A stretch of 64,000 nt of DNA from Flavobacterium cheongpyeongense (GTDB lineage: Bacteria; Bacteroidota; Bacteroidia; Flavobacteriales; Flavobacteriaceae). The position numbers were made by a program, and so were the translations under genes. Below, piece by piece: positions 16,950-25,876 of the stretch (the stretch's first letter is position 1; the number at the start of each line of letters is the position of its first letter). A model generated the notes under the pieces. It was not told the origin of the DNA. It worked only from the letters and a program-made list of their open reading frames with translations, and did not search any database. The DNA lies in NCBI RefSeq assembly GCF_003202435.1, contig NZ_QJHK01000006.1, positions 62,001 through 126,000 on the forward strand, read 5' to 3'.

Positions 16950-17358
16950 TTTTATTGATTTATTTCGTTAATCATTTGATTAGGGACTGATGTTTTTGAT
17001 AGTCGGATAACCTTTCTATTAAATAATTAATTCCCTTAATTCCTGTACCAAATTTATTGCGAATACAGAGCAGATTTAATGATAAAAATCATAGTCAAAA
17101 TTATTTTAAAGAACTATACTAGTAAGTAGGCGTGATGTTTTTTGCTTAAACAAACTTTGGTAACACCTTTTGGACTTTACATTTATTTGATTTTAAATTA
17201 TTTGTGCGTTTAAAACTAATTGCGGTATAAGAAGTTTTTTTACTTTTTATAAAGTTTTATTTCGGTTTAATAATTGAGATTTTCCTAAAATAACTTAAAA
17301 AAATGTGCTTTTTCGGTAAGAATGACTTTAGAAAGTATTAAAAAAGGACAAAAGTGAT
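16950..17358. other. Intergenic region between YceI gene and rlmN, no gene seen
   Basis: About 400 AT-rich bases separating divergent genes. I see no open frame with coding character, RNA gene or strong hairpin here apart from the rlmN promoter at its right end. Confidence 0.55.
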
Positions 17359-17366
17359 TAAATTTG
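17359..17366 (+). promoter_or_regulatory. -7 box TAAATTTG abutting the rlmN start
   Basis: TAAATTTG ends only four bases before the rlmN ATG at 17371. If transcription begins at the usual distance, the mRNA would start at or within a base or two of the A of ATG (leaderless). Confidence 0.55.
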
Positions 17367-17370
17367 CACC

Positions 17371-18414
17371 ATGCAAATTGAGAAAAAAGACATAAGAGCC
17401 TTATCAAAAGATCAGTTACGGGAGTTTTTTGTCGCCAATAATGACAAAGCCTTTCGTGGAAATCAGGTTTATGAGTGGTTATGGAGCAAGGGAGCACATA
17501 GTTTTGATGATATGACCAATGTTGCAAAACCTACAAGGGCAATGTTGGAAAATAACTTTGTAATCAATCATATTAAGGTTGATACCATGCAGCGAAGTAC
17601 TGACGGAACGGTCAAAAATGCTGTTCGTTTGCATGATGGTCTGGTTGTAGAATCTGTTTTAATTCCTACTGACACCAGAACAACAGCCTGTGTTTCGAGT
17701 CAGGTTGGCTGCAGTCTGGATTGCAATTTTTGCGCAACAGCCAGATTAAAAAGAATGCGAAATCTGGAACCGGGCGAAATTTACGATCAGGTTATCGCTA
17801 TTGATAAAGAAAGTCGTTTGTATCACAATCATCCGCTTTCGAATATTGTTTTTATGGGAATGGGAGAACCTTTGATGAATTATAATAATGTCATTAAAGC
17901 CATCGATATGATAACTTCATCTGAGGGTTTAGGAATGTCGCCAAAACGAATCATGGTTTCCACTTCAGGAATTCCAAAAATGATTAAAAAAATGGCAGAT
18001 GATGATGTGAAATTCAAATTGGCAGTTTCATTACATTCGGCTATTGATGAAGTTCGTGCGCGAATCATGCCTTTTAGTAAAAATTTTCCTTTAAAAGATT
18101 TACGTGAAGCTTTGGAATACTGGTACAGAAAAACAAAGAGCAAAATCTCTTACGAATATGTGGTCTGGAAAGGAATTAATGATGATAAAGCTTCTGTAGA
18201 TGCTTTGGTTAAATTCTGTAAATATGTGCCTTGCAAAGTCAATTTAATCGAATACAATCCTATCGATGATGGCGAGTTTCAACAGGCTTCTGAAGAATCT
18301 ATTATGACTTATATAAAAGCATTAGAAAATATTGGAGTAGTGGTAAAGGTACGCCGAAGCCGCGGTAAAGATATTGATGCTGCTTGTGGTCAACTGGCGA
18401 ATAAAGAAGGTTAA
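17371..18414 (+). CDS. rlmN: 23S rRNA (adenine2503-C2)/tRNA (adenine37-C2) methyltransferase RlmN
   Basis: A 347-residue radical-SAM enzyme that methylates C2 of A2503 in 23S rRNA and A37 in some tRNAs. The 4Fe-4S cluster motif QVGCSLDCNFCATA gives Cys114, Cys118 and Cys121. The mechanistic Cys in the C-terminal motif DIDAACGQL is at about 339. An N-terminal HhH-like accessory domain covers about 1-95. Length is normal. Start at the ATG at 17371, in line with family N-termini (MQIEKKDIRALSKDQL). Confidence 0.97.
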   Translation: MQIEKKDIRALSKDQLREFFVANNDKAFRGNQVYEWLWSKGAHSFDDMTNVAKPTRAMLENNFVINHIKVDTMQRSTDGTVKNAVRLHDGLVVESVLIPTDTRTTACVSSQVGCSLDCNFCATARLKRMRNLEPGEIYDQVIAIDKESRLYHNHPLSNIVFMGMGEPLMNYNNVIKAIDMITSSEGLGMSPKRIMVSTSGIPKMIKKMADDDVKFKLAVSLHSAIDEVRARIMPFSKNFPLKDLREALEYWYRKTKSKISYEYVVWKGINDDKASVDALVKFCKYVPCKVNLIEYNPIDDGEFQQASEESIMTYIKALENIGVVVKVRRSRGKDIDAACGQLANKEG

Positions 18415-18474
18415 ATCTTCTATAAAAAGCCTTCAAAAGTAGTTTTCGTGTGCCGGATTTTATTTTCAAAGTAG

Positions 18475-18482
18475 TATATTTG
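18475..18482 (+). promoter_or_regulatory. -7 box TATATTTG of polyprenyl synthase gene
   Basis: TATATTTG nine bases before the ATG at 18492. It lies inside the longer alternative frame from 18450, so it supports the shorter protein and predicts a very short leader. Confidence 0.5.
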
Positions 18483-18491
18483 AAGCCGAAA

Positions 18492-19469
18492 ATGAATATT
18501 ACTTCTCAAATAAAACAGCCTATTTTTCATGAAATGGAACTTTTCGAAAAAAAGTTTCATGAATCGATGACTTCAAAAGTTGCATTGCTAAACCGTATCA
18601 CCTATTATATTGTAAATCGTAAGGGGAAACAGATGCGTCCGATGTTTGTTTTTCTGACTGCGAAAATGGTTTCCGGAGGTTTTGTCAATGAACGAACCTA
18701 TCGTGGTGCTTCTGTTATTGAGCTGATTCATACCGCAACTTTAGTTCACGATGACGTGGTAGATGACAGTAATCGCCGTCGTGGCTTTTTCTCCATCAAT
18801 GCACTTTGGAAAAATAAAATTGCCGTTTTGGTTGGGGATTATTTGCTTTCAAAAGGACTTTTGCTTTCAATTGATAATGGCGATTTTGATTTACTTAAAA
18901 TTATTTCTGTTGCCGTTCGAGAAATGAGTGAAGGCGAATTACTTCAAATAGAAAAAGCCCGAAGACTTGATATTACCGAAGATGTATATTACGAAATCAT
19001 CCGTAAAAAAACAGCTACACTTATTGCTGCCTGTTGTGCACTTGGCGCCAAATCAGTAATTGAAGACGATCTTCAGGTCGAGAACATGCGCAAGTTTGGT
19101 GAATTAATCGGAATGGCTTTTCAAATTAAAGACGACTTGTTTGATTATAGCGAAGAAGCCATCGGTAAACCAACCGGAATCGATATTAAGGAACAAAAAA
19201 TGACTTTGCCTTTAATTCATGTGTTAAATACCTGTACCCCGCAGGAAAAAAAGTGGCTGATAAACTCCATCAAAAACCACAACAAAGACAAAAAACGCGT
19301 AAAAGAAGTGATTGCTTTTGTAAAAAACAAAAATGGTCTGGCTTACGCCGAAAACAAAATGGTTGAATTCCAGCAGGAAGCGCTTTCATTACTTCAAAAC
19401 ATCGAAGATTCTGAATATAAAGATGCTTTGACTCTGATGGTGAACTACGTTATTGAGAGAAAGAAATAG
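18492..19469 (+). CDS. Polyprenyl diphosphate synthase (long-chain)
   Basis: A 325-residue trans-prenyltransferase that elongates an allylic diphosphate with isopentenyl diphosphate, probably for the menaquinone side chain. First aspartate-rich motif in LVHDDVVDDSNRRR and second in FQIKDDLFDYSEEAIGKPTG; GKQMRPMFVFLTA is the conserved region I. Chain length cannot be read safely from sequence. Start at the ATG at 18492 rather than a GTG at 18450 because a -7 box lies between. About 80 bases after rlmN, with its own likely promoter. Confidence 0.92.
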   Translation: MNITSQIKQPIFHEMELFEKKFHESMTSKVALLNRITYYIVNRKGKQMRPMFVFLTAKMVSGGFVNERTYRGASVIELIHTATLVHDDVVDDSNRRRGFFSINALWKNKIAVLVGDYLLSKGLLLSIDNGDFDLLKIISVAVREMSEGELLQIEKARRLDITEDVYYEIIRKKTATLIAACCALGAKSVIEDDLQVENMRKFGELIGMAFQIKDDLFDYSEEAIGKPTGIDIKEQKMTLPLIHVLNTCTPQEKKWLINSIKNHNKDKKRVKEVIAFVKNKNGLAYAENKMVEFQQEALSLLQNIEDSEYKDALTLMVNYVIERKK

Positions 19470-19574
19470 TTTTGTAAATTAAGATAATTAGAAAATTTAT
19501 TTAATCAGATAATTGGTTTTATTTGACTGTAAATCAATTTCTTTTTTTTTTTTGGAAAAAAATCACACTCTCAT

Positions 19575-19602
19575 GCAACCATTTCGAAACGATAATCGTC
19601 TA
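19575..19602 (+). promoter_or_regulatory. ECF-type promoter GCAACC-N16-CGTCTA
   Basis: Upstream of the sigma factor gene, GCAACC (19575-19580) and CGTCTA (19597-19602) are separated by 16 bases. The AAC and CGTC cores are hallmarks of promoters used by ECF sigma factors, and no TAnnTTTG box is seen here. Autoregulation by the adjacent sigma factor is the natural inference. Confidence 0.6.
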
Positions 19603-19647
19603 TGCTAATAGAAGTCTGTTTCTAAACCAAAACCGAAAAGCTTATTA

Positions 19648-20208
19648 ATGAAAATTATTCAGTTATATCACGAAGAAGCTAAAATCATAAAGCTGGCTGT
19701 CGAAAATAATCGACAAGCACAACAGCAGATTTATAGTCGGTTTTCTTCAAAGATGTTAAGTGTATGCCGACAATATATAAAGGACATTCAGTTGGCAGAA
19801 GATGTAATGATTACGGCTTTTATGAAAGTGTTTACCAATTTAAACAAGTTTGAACAGAAAGGAAGTTTTGAAGGATGGATTCGCCGAATTATGGTGAACG
19901 AATGTATCTCTTATTTGCGAGTTCAGAAAAAAGTAAAATTTGCTGAGGATGAATTTTTTGTTGAAGAAAGTTTCAACGAAATCGACAGTCAGTTTACTGT
20001 TGATCAGATACAATATTTGATTGATACTTTGCCGGACGGGTACAAAATGGTTTTCAATTTATATGCAATTGAAGGTTATAAACACAATGAAATTGCGAAG
20101 ATGCTTGGGATTAATGAAGGAACATCAAAATCGCAATTATCGCACGCCAGAAAGATGCTGCAAACACAAATTACTATTTTAAAAAAACAAGATAATGGAA
20201 CCGAATAA
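19648..20208 (+). CDS. ECF RNA polymerase sigma factor
   Basis: A 186-residue sigma-70 family protein with region 2 (RQAQQQIYSRFSSKMLSVCR, then LAEDVMITAFMKVFTNLNKF and FEGWIRRIMVNECISYLR) and region 4 (about 120-180, with DTLPDGYKMVFNLYAIEGYK and EIAKMLGINEGTSKSQLSHA, the helix-turn-helix). No region 3, as in ECF sigmas. The next gene overlaps it by 14 bases and encodes a single-pass membrane protein, the expected place for an anti-sigma factor. Confidence 0.93.
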   Translation: MKIIQLYHEEAKIIKLAVENNRQAQQQIYSRFSSKMLSVCRQYIKDIQLAEDVMITAFMKVFTNLNKFEQKGSFEGWIRRIMVNECISYLRVQKKVKFAEDEFFVEESFNEIDSQFTVDQIQYLIDTLPDGYKMVFNLYAIEGYKHNEIAKMLGINEGTSKSQLSHARKMLQTQITILKKQDNGTE

Positions 20209-20920
20209 TTTTGAAAAGGATTTCCGTGAAAAACTAAATCAACGCAAAATTGAACCAAGTGATAAAGTCTGGGGCCGATTGGATGCCATGTTGTGTATTG
20301 CAGAGGAAAAGAAGCCTAAAAAGAAAAATAAATGGTTGTATATCGCAGCCAGTTTTGCTGCATTTTTATTGATTGGAACCTTCTTTTTCAATCAAAAGAA
20401 TAGTACAATTGAAATGCCTAAAAAGACTGTTGTTATTAAAGAACATGTTCAAAAAGATTCGGTAGAAAACCAAAATCGTATAACAACAGATCCAATTGAA
20501 AACCAAATCGTGACTTCGGAAAAAGAATCAAGTCAAAACAGAGGAAATTCAATTAAAGAAGAAGAAAAAAAATTAATTCAAAAATCAAATAAAACTATTA
20601 AAAATGGAAACAATCAAATAGCGGAGTCTTCAGTCATCATCAAAAAAAATCAGGAAAAACAATCAATCAACAATCAAACTGTAGTTGCCGAAAACACGAA
20701 AAACTCAAATGTTGACCAGTTATTAGAAACGGCTGATCATAAGGTTATAGCCGAAAATTCGGCTAAGCCAAAAACGAAAATAAAAGTCAATGCCAACAAT
20801 TTACTGAATCAGGTCGATGGCGAACTCGAGCTTTCGTTTCGGGAAAAAGTAATTGCAAGAGTCAATAAAAACTATCAAACCGTAAAAGTTGCTGTCGCTA
20901 ATCGAAATCAGCAGGAATAA
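20195..20920 (+). CDS. Single-pass membrane protein, putative anti-sigma factor
   Basis: A 241-residue protein with an N-terminal cytoplasmic part of about 45 residues (NFEKDFREKLNQRKIEPSDK), one membrane segment (WLYIAASFAAFLLIGTFFF) and a long Asn/Gln/Lys/Glu-rich periplasmic region of low complexity. Translationally coupled to the ECF sigma gene by a 14-base overlap. No zinc-binding anti-sigma motif (HxxxCxxC) is visible, so the anti-sigma role rests on topology and position. Confidence 0.7.
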   Translation: MEPNNFEKDFREKLNQRKIEPSDKVWGRLDAMLCIAEEKKPKKKNKWLYIAASFAAFLLIGTFFFNQKNSTIEMPKKTVVIKEHVQKDSVENQNRITTDPIENQIVTSEKESSQNRGNSIKEEEKKLIQKSNKTIKNGNNQIAESSVIIKKNQEKQSINNQTVVAENTKNSNVDQLLETADHKVIAENSAKPKTKIKVNANNLLNQVDGELELSFREKVIARVNKNYQTVKVAVANRNQQE

Positions 20921-21036
20921 TTTCAAAATACAATGTCAATTACAATATCAATATCAATAACAATGTCAACAGTGTTATAATTAATAGCAATAATAAAGAA
21001 TATAATCATCAATCAATCAATTTTAAAAAATCAATT

Positions 21037-22086
21037 ATGAAAAATTTTACCATTTATCTCGTTATTCTGGTCTTCTTATTTGTCAGCAAAGTATTGGGAC
21101 AGGAAACTTTTGAATCTAAAGCAAAACAAATTGCAAATAAAATCGAAAAAGTTACTAAGGAAGAGAAAGAAAAGCTGAAAGAAGAAGTTGAAACTATTAA
21201 TGTACAGCTTTCTGAAGGCAAAATCAGCCAGGAACAAGCCGACAAACGTAAAAAAGAATTGGCAGAGGCAAGGGCAGTAATCATCGAAGAAAAAGTAACG
21301 CTGGCTCAAAACGAATTAAACGATTTAGTACAACAAAAAGTAGACGGAAAAATACAAGAGCAGGACTCTGCCAAAAAGCACAGATTAGTTTTTCATTGGG
21401 ATGAGAAAAATTGGGGCAATAATAAACACAAAGATTCTATTTATAGCGAAAAAAGAACAACTTCACAATTTGTTTTTGCAATGGGGTTAAATAACACAAT
21501 GGCCGATGGCAAATTACAGGATTCGAATTATAATTTTAAAGGGTCACATTTTTACGAATGGGGTTTTACATATAATTCCCGATTAATGAAAAACGACAAT
21601 CTCCTGCATGCAAAATACGGACTTTCTTTAATGTACAATAACATTCGTCCTACAGATAACAGGAGTTTTGTGGTTAATGGAGATCAGACCAATCTTGAAA
21701 TAAACCCTGTAAATTTAAAAGAATCACGTTTTAGAAATGTATATCTGGTGTTGCCAGTTCATTTAGAGTTTGATTTTAGCAAGCCTAAAGAAAGAAATGG
21801 TAATACTTATTTCAGAACACATAAAAGTTTCCGTTTTGGAGTTGGAGGGTATACAGGAATCAATGTAAAATCAAAACAAATATTAAAATTTGAGGAAGAT
21901 GACTTGAAATACAAATCAACAATAAAGGGTGATTATAATGTAAATAATTTTATTTACGGGTTAAGTTCCTATATCGGTTACAAAGAATTGAGTTTGTATA
22001 TGAAATACGATTTAAATCCATTATTTCAGGATAATTTAATTAAAGAGAATAACATTTCATTAGGCTTAAGATTTGATTTTAATTAA
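21037..22086 (+). CDS. Outer-membrane beta-barrel protein with N-terminal coiled coil
   Basis: A 349-residue exported protein. Signal peptide about 1-21 (ending VLGQE), then a charged helical coiled coil of about 75 residues (KQIANKIEKVTKEEKEKLKE and following), then about 230 residues of alternating strands rich in Tyr, Phe and Asn ending LKENNISLGLRFDFN style with a terminal aromatic, as expected for a barrel. Last gene of the ECF sigma module and followed by a terminator; probably the sensed or regulated envelope protein. No named family recognised. Confidence 0.7.
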   Translation: MKNFTIYLVILVFLFVSKVLGQETFESKAKQIANKIEKVTKEEKEKLKEEVETINVQLSEGKISQEQADKRKKELAEARAVIIEEKVTLAQNELNDLVQQKVDGKIQEQDSAKKHRLVFHWDEKNWGNNKHKDSIYSEKRTTSQFVFAMGLNNTMADGKLQDSNYNFKGSHFYEWGFTYNSRLMKNDNLLHAKYGLSLMYNNIRPTDNRSFVVNGDQTNLEINPVNLKESRFRNVYLVLPVHLEFDFSKPKERNGNTYFRTHKSFRFGVGGYTGINVKSKQILKFEEDDLKYKSTIKGDYNVNNFIYGLSSYIGYKELSLYMKYDLNPLFQDNLIKENNISLGLRFDFN

Positions 22087-22112
22087 GAATACAATTTGGT
22101 TATAGTTCGTAG

Positions 22113-22140
22113 AAAGCGCTTCGAAAGAGGTGCTTTTTTT
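22113..22140 (+). terminator. Terminator after ECF module
   Basis: A 10-bp stem with G-U pairs (AAAGCGCTTC with GAGGTGCTTT), a GAAA tetraloop and seven Ts. Confidence 0.8.
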
Positions 22141-22214
22141 ATACTAAATCATTCAATTTTAAAATAGGATTTGTGTACTTTTACAGGCTTTCAACTTTAA
22201 AAATATTTTACATT

Positions 22215-24245
22215 TTGATTTCACAAAATACGATAGATACTGTTTTTGAAACTGCTCGTGTAGAGGAGGTTATTGGTGATTTTGTCAATTTAAAACGTGC
22301 CGGAAGTAACTTTAAAGGCCTGAGTCCATTCTCTGATGAACGTTCTCCATCGTTCATGGTATCACCTGCAAAAGGGATATGGAAAGATTTTAGTACAGGA
22401 AAAGGCGGGAATTCTGTAAAATTCCTGATGGAACATTCACAATTTACCTATCCCGAAGCCATTCGCTATCTGGCCAAAAAATACAATATTGAAATTGAAG
22501 AAACCGAACAGACAGATGCTGAAAAGGCCATCACGGATGTTCGCGAAAGTATGTATCTGGTTTCAGAATTTGCTGCCAAATATTTTAATGATGTTCTTTT
22601 AAATTCAGAAGAGGGAAAAGCCATAGGGCTTTCGTATTTTAAGGAAAGAGGTTTTACAAATGAAACGATTAAAAAATTTAGTTTGGGATATTCTCCGGAA
22701 ACCTGGGATGCTTTAACCAAAGAAGCTTTAGGGAAAGGCTATAAACTGGAATTTCTGGAAAGTACCGGTTTGACAATTCCAAGAGAAGACCGGCCTTTTG
22801 ACCGTTTTAAAGGGCGTGTAATGTTTCCAATTCAAAGTATGTCTGGACGTATTTTGGGATTCGGAGGGCGTATTTTAACGAATGATAAAAAAGCAGCAAA
22901 ATACCTGAATTCTCCTGAAAGTGATATTTACCATAAAAGTAAAGTCCTTTACGGGATTTTTCAGGCCAAACAATCCATCGCAAAACAAAATAATTGTTAT
23001 TTGGTCGAAGGTTATACAGATGTTATCCAGTTTCATCAGTCCGGAATTGAGAATGTCGTGGCCTCTTCCGGAACTGCCTTAACACCAGATCAGATTCGTT
23101 TAATTAACAGGCTTACCCGAAACATCACCGTACTTTTTGATGGAGATGCTGCAGGACTCCGTGCTGCAATCCGGGGGATTGATTTGATTCTTGAAGAAGG
23201 AATGAATGTTAGGGTTTGTGCATTTCCGGACGGAGAAGATCCCGACAGTTTTGCCAGAAAAAATTCTTATGAAGATTTAGTTGCGTATCTGGAGCAAAAC
23301 AGTAAAGATTTTATCCAGTTTAAAGCTTCAATTTTAATGGGCGAAGCAAAAAATGATCCTATAAAAAAAGCCGATTTGATTCGGGATATGGTTACTAGTA
23401 TTTCTAAAATTCCAGATCGAATTCAGCGTGAAGTATATGTACAGGAGTGTGCCAGAATCATGGATATTTCTGAGCAGGTACTGGTAAGTACACTCGCACA
23501 GCTAACACAAAAAGAGATTGCAGAAGCCGGTAAAAAGCAAAAACAAGAGCAAAAGGCATTTGAAGTTCATAGAAATAATTATTCGCCGGATGATCCCAGA
23601 TATTATGATGACCCAACTTATCCCGGAGATACGCAACAACCATCTGAAAAAACAGATATTTTGTACGGTCTGGAAAGAAAAATCATTGAAATTCTATTAC
23701 TCTATGGAAGCGTTACCGAAAATTTTGAAGACGTTTTCTTAAAGGCCGATGAAGAAGGAAATGTAAAAGAGGTTACAGAAAAAAGACAGTATAGGGTTTA
23801 TGAGAAAGTTTACCTCAGCTTACAAGAAGATGAAGTAGAATTGTCAAATCAATTATTTCAAAGCATTTTTAATGATATAATTGATTTTTATAATCAGAAC
23901 GAAACCTTTAGTTTAGATAAATATCTGATGCACCTGCAGCCGGAATTTGCTCAGGAAGTAACCAATATTTTAATGGAAGATGAAAGGCTGACCATTCATA
24001 ACTGGGAAGGACAAAACATTTTTCCAAAGCATAAAAATGCAACCATAGAGCAGAATGTTTCCGATACTATTTTTTCAATGCGGTGGTATTTAATTTCTAA
24101 AATTATTCATGAATTAAAAAACACTTTATTAAACGATCCGCAGGAAGATAATTCAGAAATATTATCCATGGTTGTAGATTATTCTAAACTCCTTAATAAT
24201 TTTTCGAAAAAATTGGGAAGGGTTATCGTTCCTTATCATTCATAA
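22215..24245 (+). CDS. dnaG: DNA primase DnaG, zinc ligands missing
   Basis: A 676-residue replicative primase. The TOPRIM domain is intact (CYLVEGYTDVIQFHQSGIEN, SSGTALT, VLFDGDAAGLRA), and a helical C-terminal region for helicase contact follows an acidic/Pro-rich linker at about 440-480. The N-terminal zinc domain keeps its fold signature (GLSPFSDERSPSFMVSP and DFSTGKGGN) but the four positions that are Cys, His, Cys, Cys in most primases read S37, S40, D58 and T61. Start: a TTG at 22215 (MISQNTIDTV) fits family N-termini; a GTG at 22173 would add 14 unrelated residues. Catalytic function is presumably kept because TOPRIM is complete. Confidence 0.95.
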   Translation: MISQNTIDTVFETARVEEVIGDFVNLKRAGSNFKGLSPFSDERSPSFMVSPAKGIWKDFSTGKGGNSVKFLMEHSQFTYPEAIRYLAKKYNIEIEETEQTDAEKAITDVRESMYLVSEFAAKYFNDVLLNSEEGKAIGLSYFKERGFTNETIKKFSLGYSPETWDALTKEALGKGYKLEFLESTGLTIPREDRPFDRFKGRVMFPIQSMSGRILGFGGRILTNDKKAAKYLNSPESDIYHKSKVLYGIFQAKQSIAKQNNCYLVEGYTDVIQFHQSGIENVVASSGTALTPDQIRLINRLTRNITVLFDGDAAGLRAAIRGIDLILEEGMNVRVCAFPDGEDPDSFARKNSYEDLVAYLEQNSKDFIQFKASILMGEAKNDPIKKADLIRDMVTSISKIPDRIQREVYVQECARIMDISEQVLVSTLAQLTQKEIAEAGKKQKQEQKAFEVHRNNYSPDDPRYYDDPTYPGDTQQPSEKTDILYGLERKIIEILLLYGSVTENFEDVFLKADEEGNVKEVTEKRQYRVYEKVYLSLQEDEVELSNQLFQSIFNDIIDFYNQNETFSLDKYLMHLQPEFAQEVTNILMEDERLTIHNWEGQNIFPKHKNATIEQNVSDTIFSMRWYLISKIIHELKNTLLNDPQEDNSEILSMVVDYSKLLNNFSKKLGRVIVPYHS

Positions 24246-24247
24246 AA

Positions 24248-24279
24248 AAAGCTCTATATTTTTTTTAATATAGAGCTTT
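24248..24279 (-). terminator. Terminator shared by dnaG and LuxR-type regulator
   Basis: A 12-bp perfect stem (AAAGCTCTATAT with ATATAGAGCTTT), 8-base T loop, T-run of seven on the minus strand. It lies between two convergent genes. Confidence 0.85.
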
Positions 24280-24318
24280 ACGTTTTGATGATTTACTAAA
24301 GTAAATCAGTCATTTTGT

Positions 24319-24948
24319 TTAAATAATTTCTAAAGTCTTAGCCTTATTTACTAAATCAACTAAATTGGTAACATTCAATTTAGTCAATAGTCTTAGTTTA
24401 TAAGTACTAATTGTTTTTTCGTTCAGGTTTAAAATTTTAGAAATTTCATTGTTTTTCTTACCGTCACTTAAGTAACGTAAAACTTCAATTTCACGATTGG
24501 AAAGTTTTCTGTACAAACGTTCACTTTTGCTTTGTTTAGCAATAAGTGCCATGTTTTTACGTACAGTTTCGTTAATAATAACTTTTCCTTCGTGTACCTT
24601 AATAATTGAAACACCCAGTGTTTCAAGTTTTTCCGTTTTGTGTACGTACCCGGAAACACCCGCTTTGATTGCATTAGGAGCATACATTTGCTCGGCCAGA
24701 TCGCTAAAGATTACAATTTTCGTTTTTGGGAAATTTTTCAGGATTGACTTTACTTCAAAGATGCTTGAAAGACCTTCTAATTCCAAATCCAGAATTAGAA
24801 TGTCAATCTCCTTCGTTTGGAGAATGTCTCTTACCATTGAAAAATTACCTACATTGGCGACAATTGAAATTTGGTCATGGTCTTTAAAATACGACTTAAC
24901 GCCAAAGTGAGTCACAGGGTGGTTGTCTGCTAGACATACTTTAATCAT
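24319..24948 (-). CDS. LuxR/NarL-type response regulator
   Basis: A 209-residue regulator. Receiver domain residues 1-120 with phospho-acceptor Asp54 in DILILDLELEG. The C-terminal helix-turn-helix (about 145-205) has LSNREIEVLRYLSDGKKNNE and ILNLNEKTISTYKLRLL, the GerE pattern. No histidine kinase gene is adjacent, so it is an orphan in this window. Target genes unknown. Confidence 0.9.
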   Translation of the reverse strand: MIKVCLADNHPVTHFGVKSYFKDHDQISIVANVGNFSMVRDILQTKEIDILILDLELEGLSSIFEVKSILKNFPKTKIVIFSDLAEQMYAPNAIKAGVSGYVHKTEKLETLGVSIIKVHEGKVIINETVRKNMALIAKQSKSERLYRKLSNREIEVLRYLSDGKKNNEISKILNLNEKTISTYKLRLLTKLNVTNLVDLVNKAKTLEII

Positions 24949-25040
24949 AATTTTACCTTTTTAGAATTGTACATTGTTTTTGGAGCTGTAAAATTAATAA
25001 ATAAATTCTGTAGTTTATCGCTGACAAATGTTAAAAATTT

Positions 25041-25847
25041 TTATTTTAACGTTTTTGGTATCATACACACAGGTATCTCTTCCATTTTATGCTTGTTATT
25101 GGTGTTTAGACGCTTATAGATTTCAAAGACAATTTTTTCTCTTCCGTTATAGTCAGTAGCTGTATTTCCTGCTTCTTCGGCGAGCATTGCCCATTCCAGT
25201 TCGTCATAACTTGCGCCCAATTGGTCTTCGTCTGTTCTGTTGTCTCCAAACAAACCATCTGTAGGGGCGGCTGTTAAAATTGAGGCAGGAATTGTTAAAA
25301 ATTCCCCAAGAGCATAAACATCAGACTTCATTAAATCGGCAATTGGACTCAAATCAACACCACCGTCTCCATATTTAGTGTAAAAACCAACACCAAAATC
25401 TTCTACTTTGTTACCTGTGCCTGCAACTAAAAGGCCATGAATTCCGGCTAAATAATATAAAGAAGTCATTCTGATGCGTGCACGTGTATTGGCTAATGAT
25501 AAATTTACTTTCGTTTCGTCTTCAGTAACAGGAACTGCACTTTTAAATGCTTCAAAAGTTGCGGTTAAATCTGTTTCAACAGATGAAACATTAGGAAACC
25601 GTTTTTTTAGTTGTTCAATATGTTCCTTTCCTCTCAAAACCTGATTTGGTGCCTGATGAATAGGCATTTCAACACACAGGACTTTTAATCCTGTCTGAGC
25701 ACATAATGTTGATGTGACAGCAGAATCAACTCCACCGGAAATTCCAATTACAAAACCATTCACTTTTGCATTGTTAGCATAATTTTTCAACCACTCTACA
25801 ATGTGGGCATTTACTTTTTCTGTTTGAATAGTGCTTTTTTTAGCCAT
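25041..25847 (-). CDS. nadE: NAD synthase, ammonia-dependent
   Basis: A 268-residue enzyme that amidates nicotinic acid adenine dinucleotide to NAD. It has the ATP pyrophosphatase P-loop GISGGVDSAVTS near the N-terminus, NTRARIRMTSLYYLAG, and GTGNKVEDFGVGFYTKYGDG, the deamido-NAD-binding region. No glutaminase domain, so the length fits the NH3-dependent form. Divergent from gldB; the two promoters share one 16-bp block. Confidence 0.95.
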   Translation of the reverse strand: MAKKSTIQTEKVNAHIVEWLKNYANNAKVNGFVIGISGGVDSAVTSTLCAQTGLKVLCVEMPIHQAPNQVLRGKEHIEQLKKRFPNVSSVETDLTATFEAFKSAVPVTEDETKVNLSLANTRARIRMTSLYYLAGIHGLLVAGTGNKVEDFGVGFYTKYGDGGVDLSPIADLMKSDVYALGEFLTIPASILTAAPTDGLFGDNRTDEDQLGASYDELEWAMLAEEAGNTATDYNGREKIVFEIYKRLNTNNKHKMEEIPVCMIPKTLK

Positions 25848-25876
25848 AATAATTCAAGTTTTAAGGTGTAGGGATG

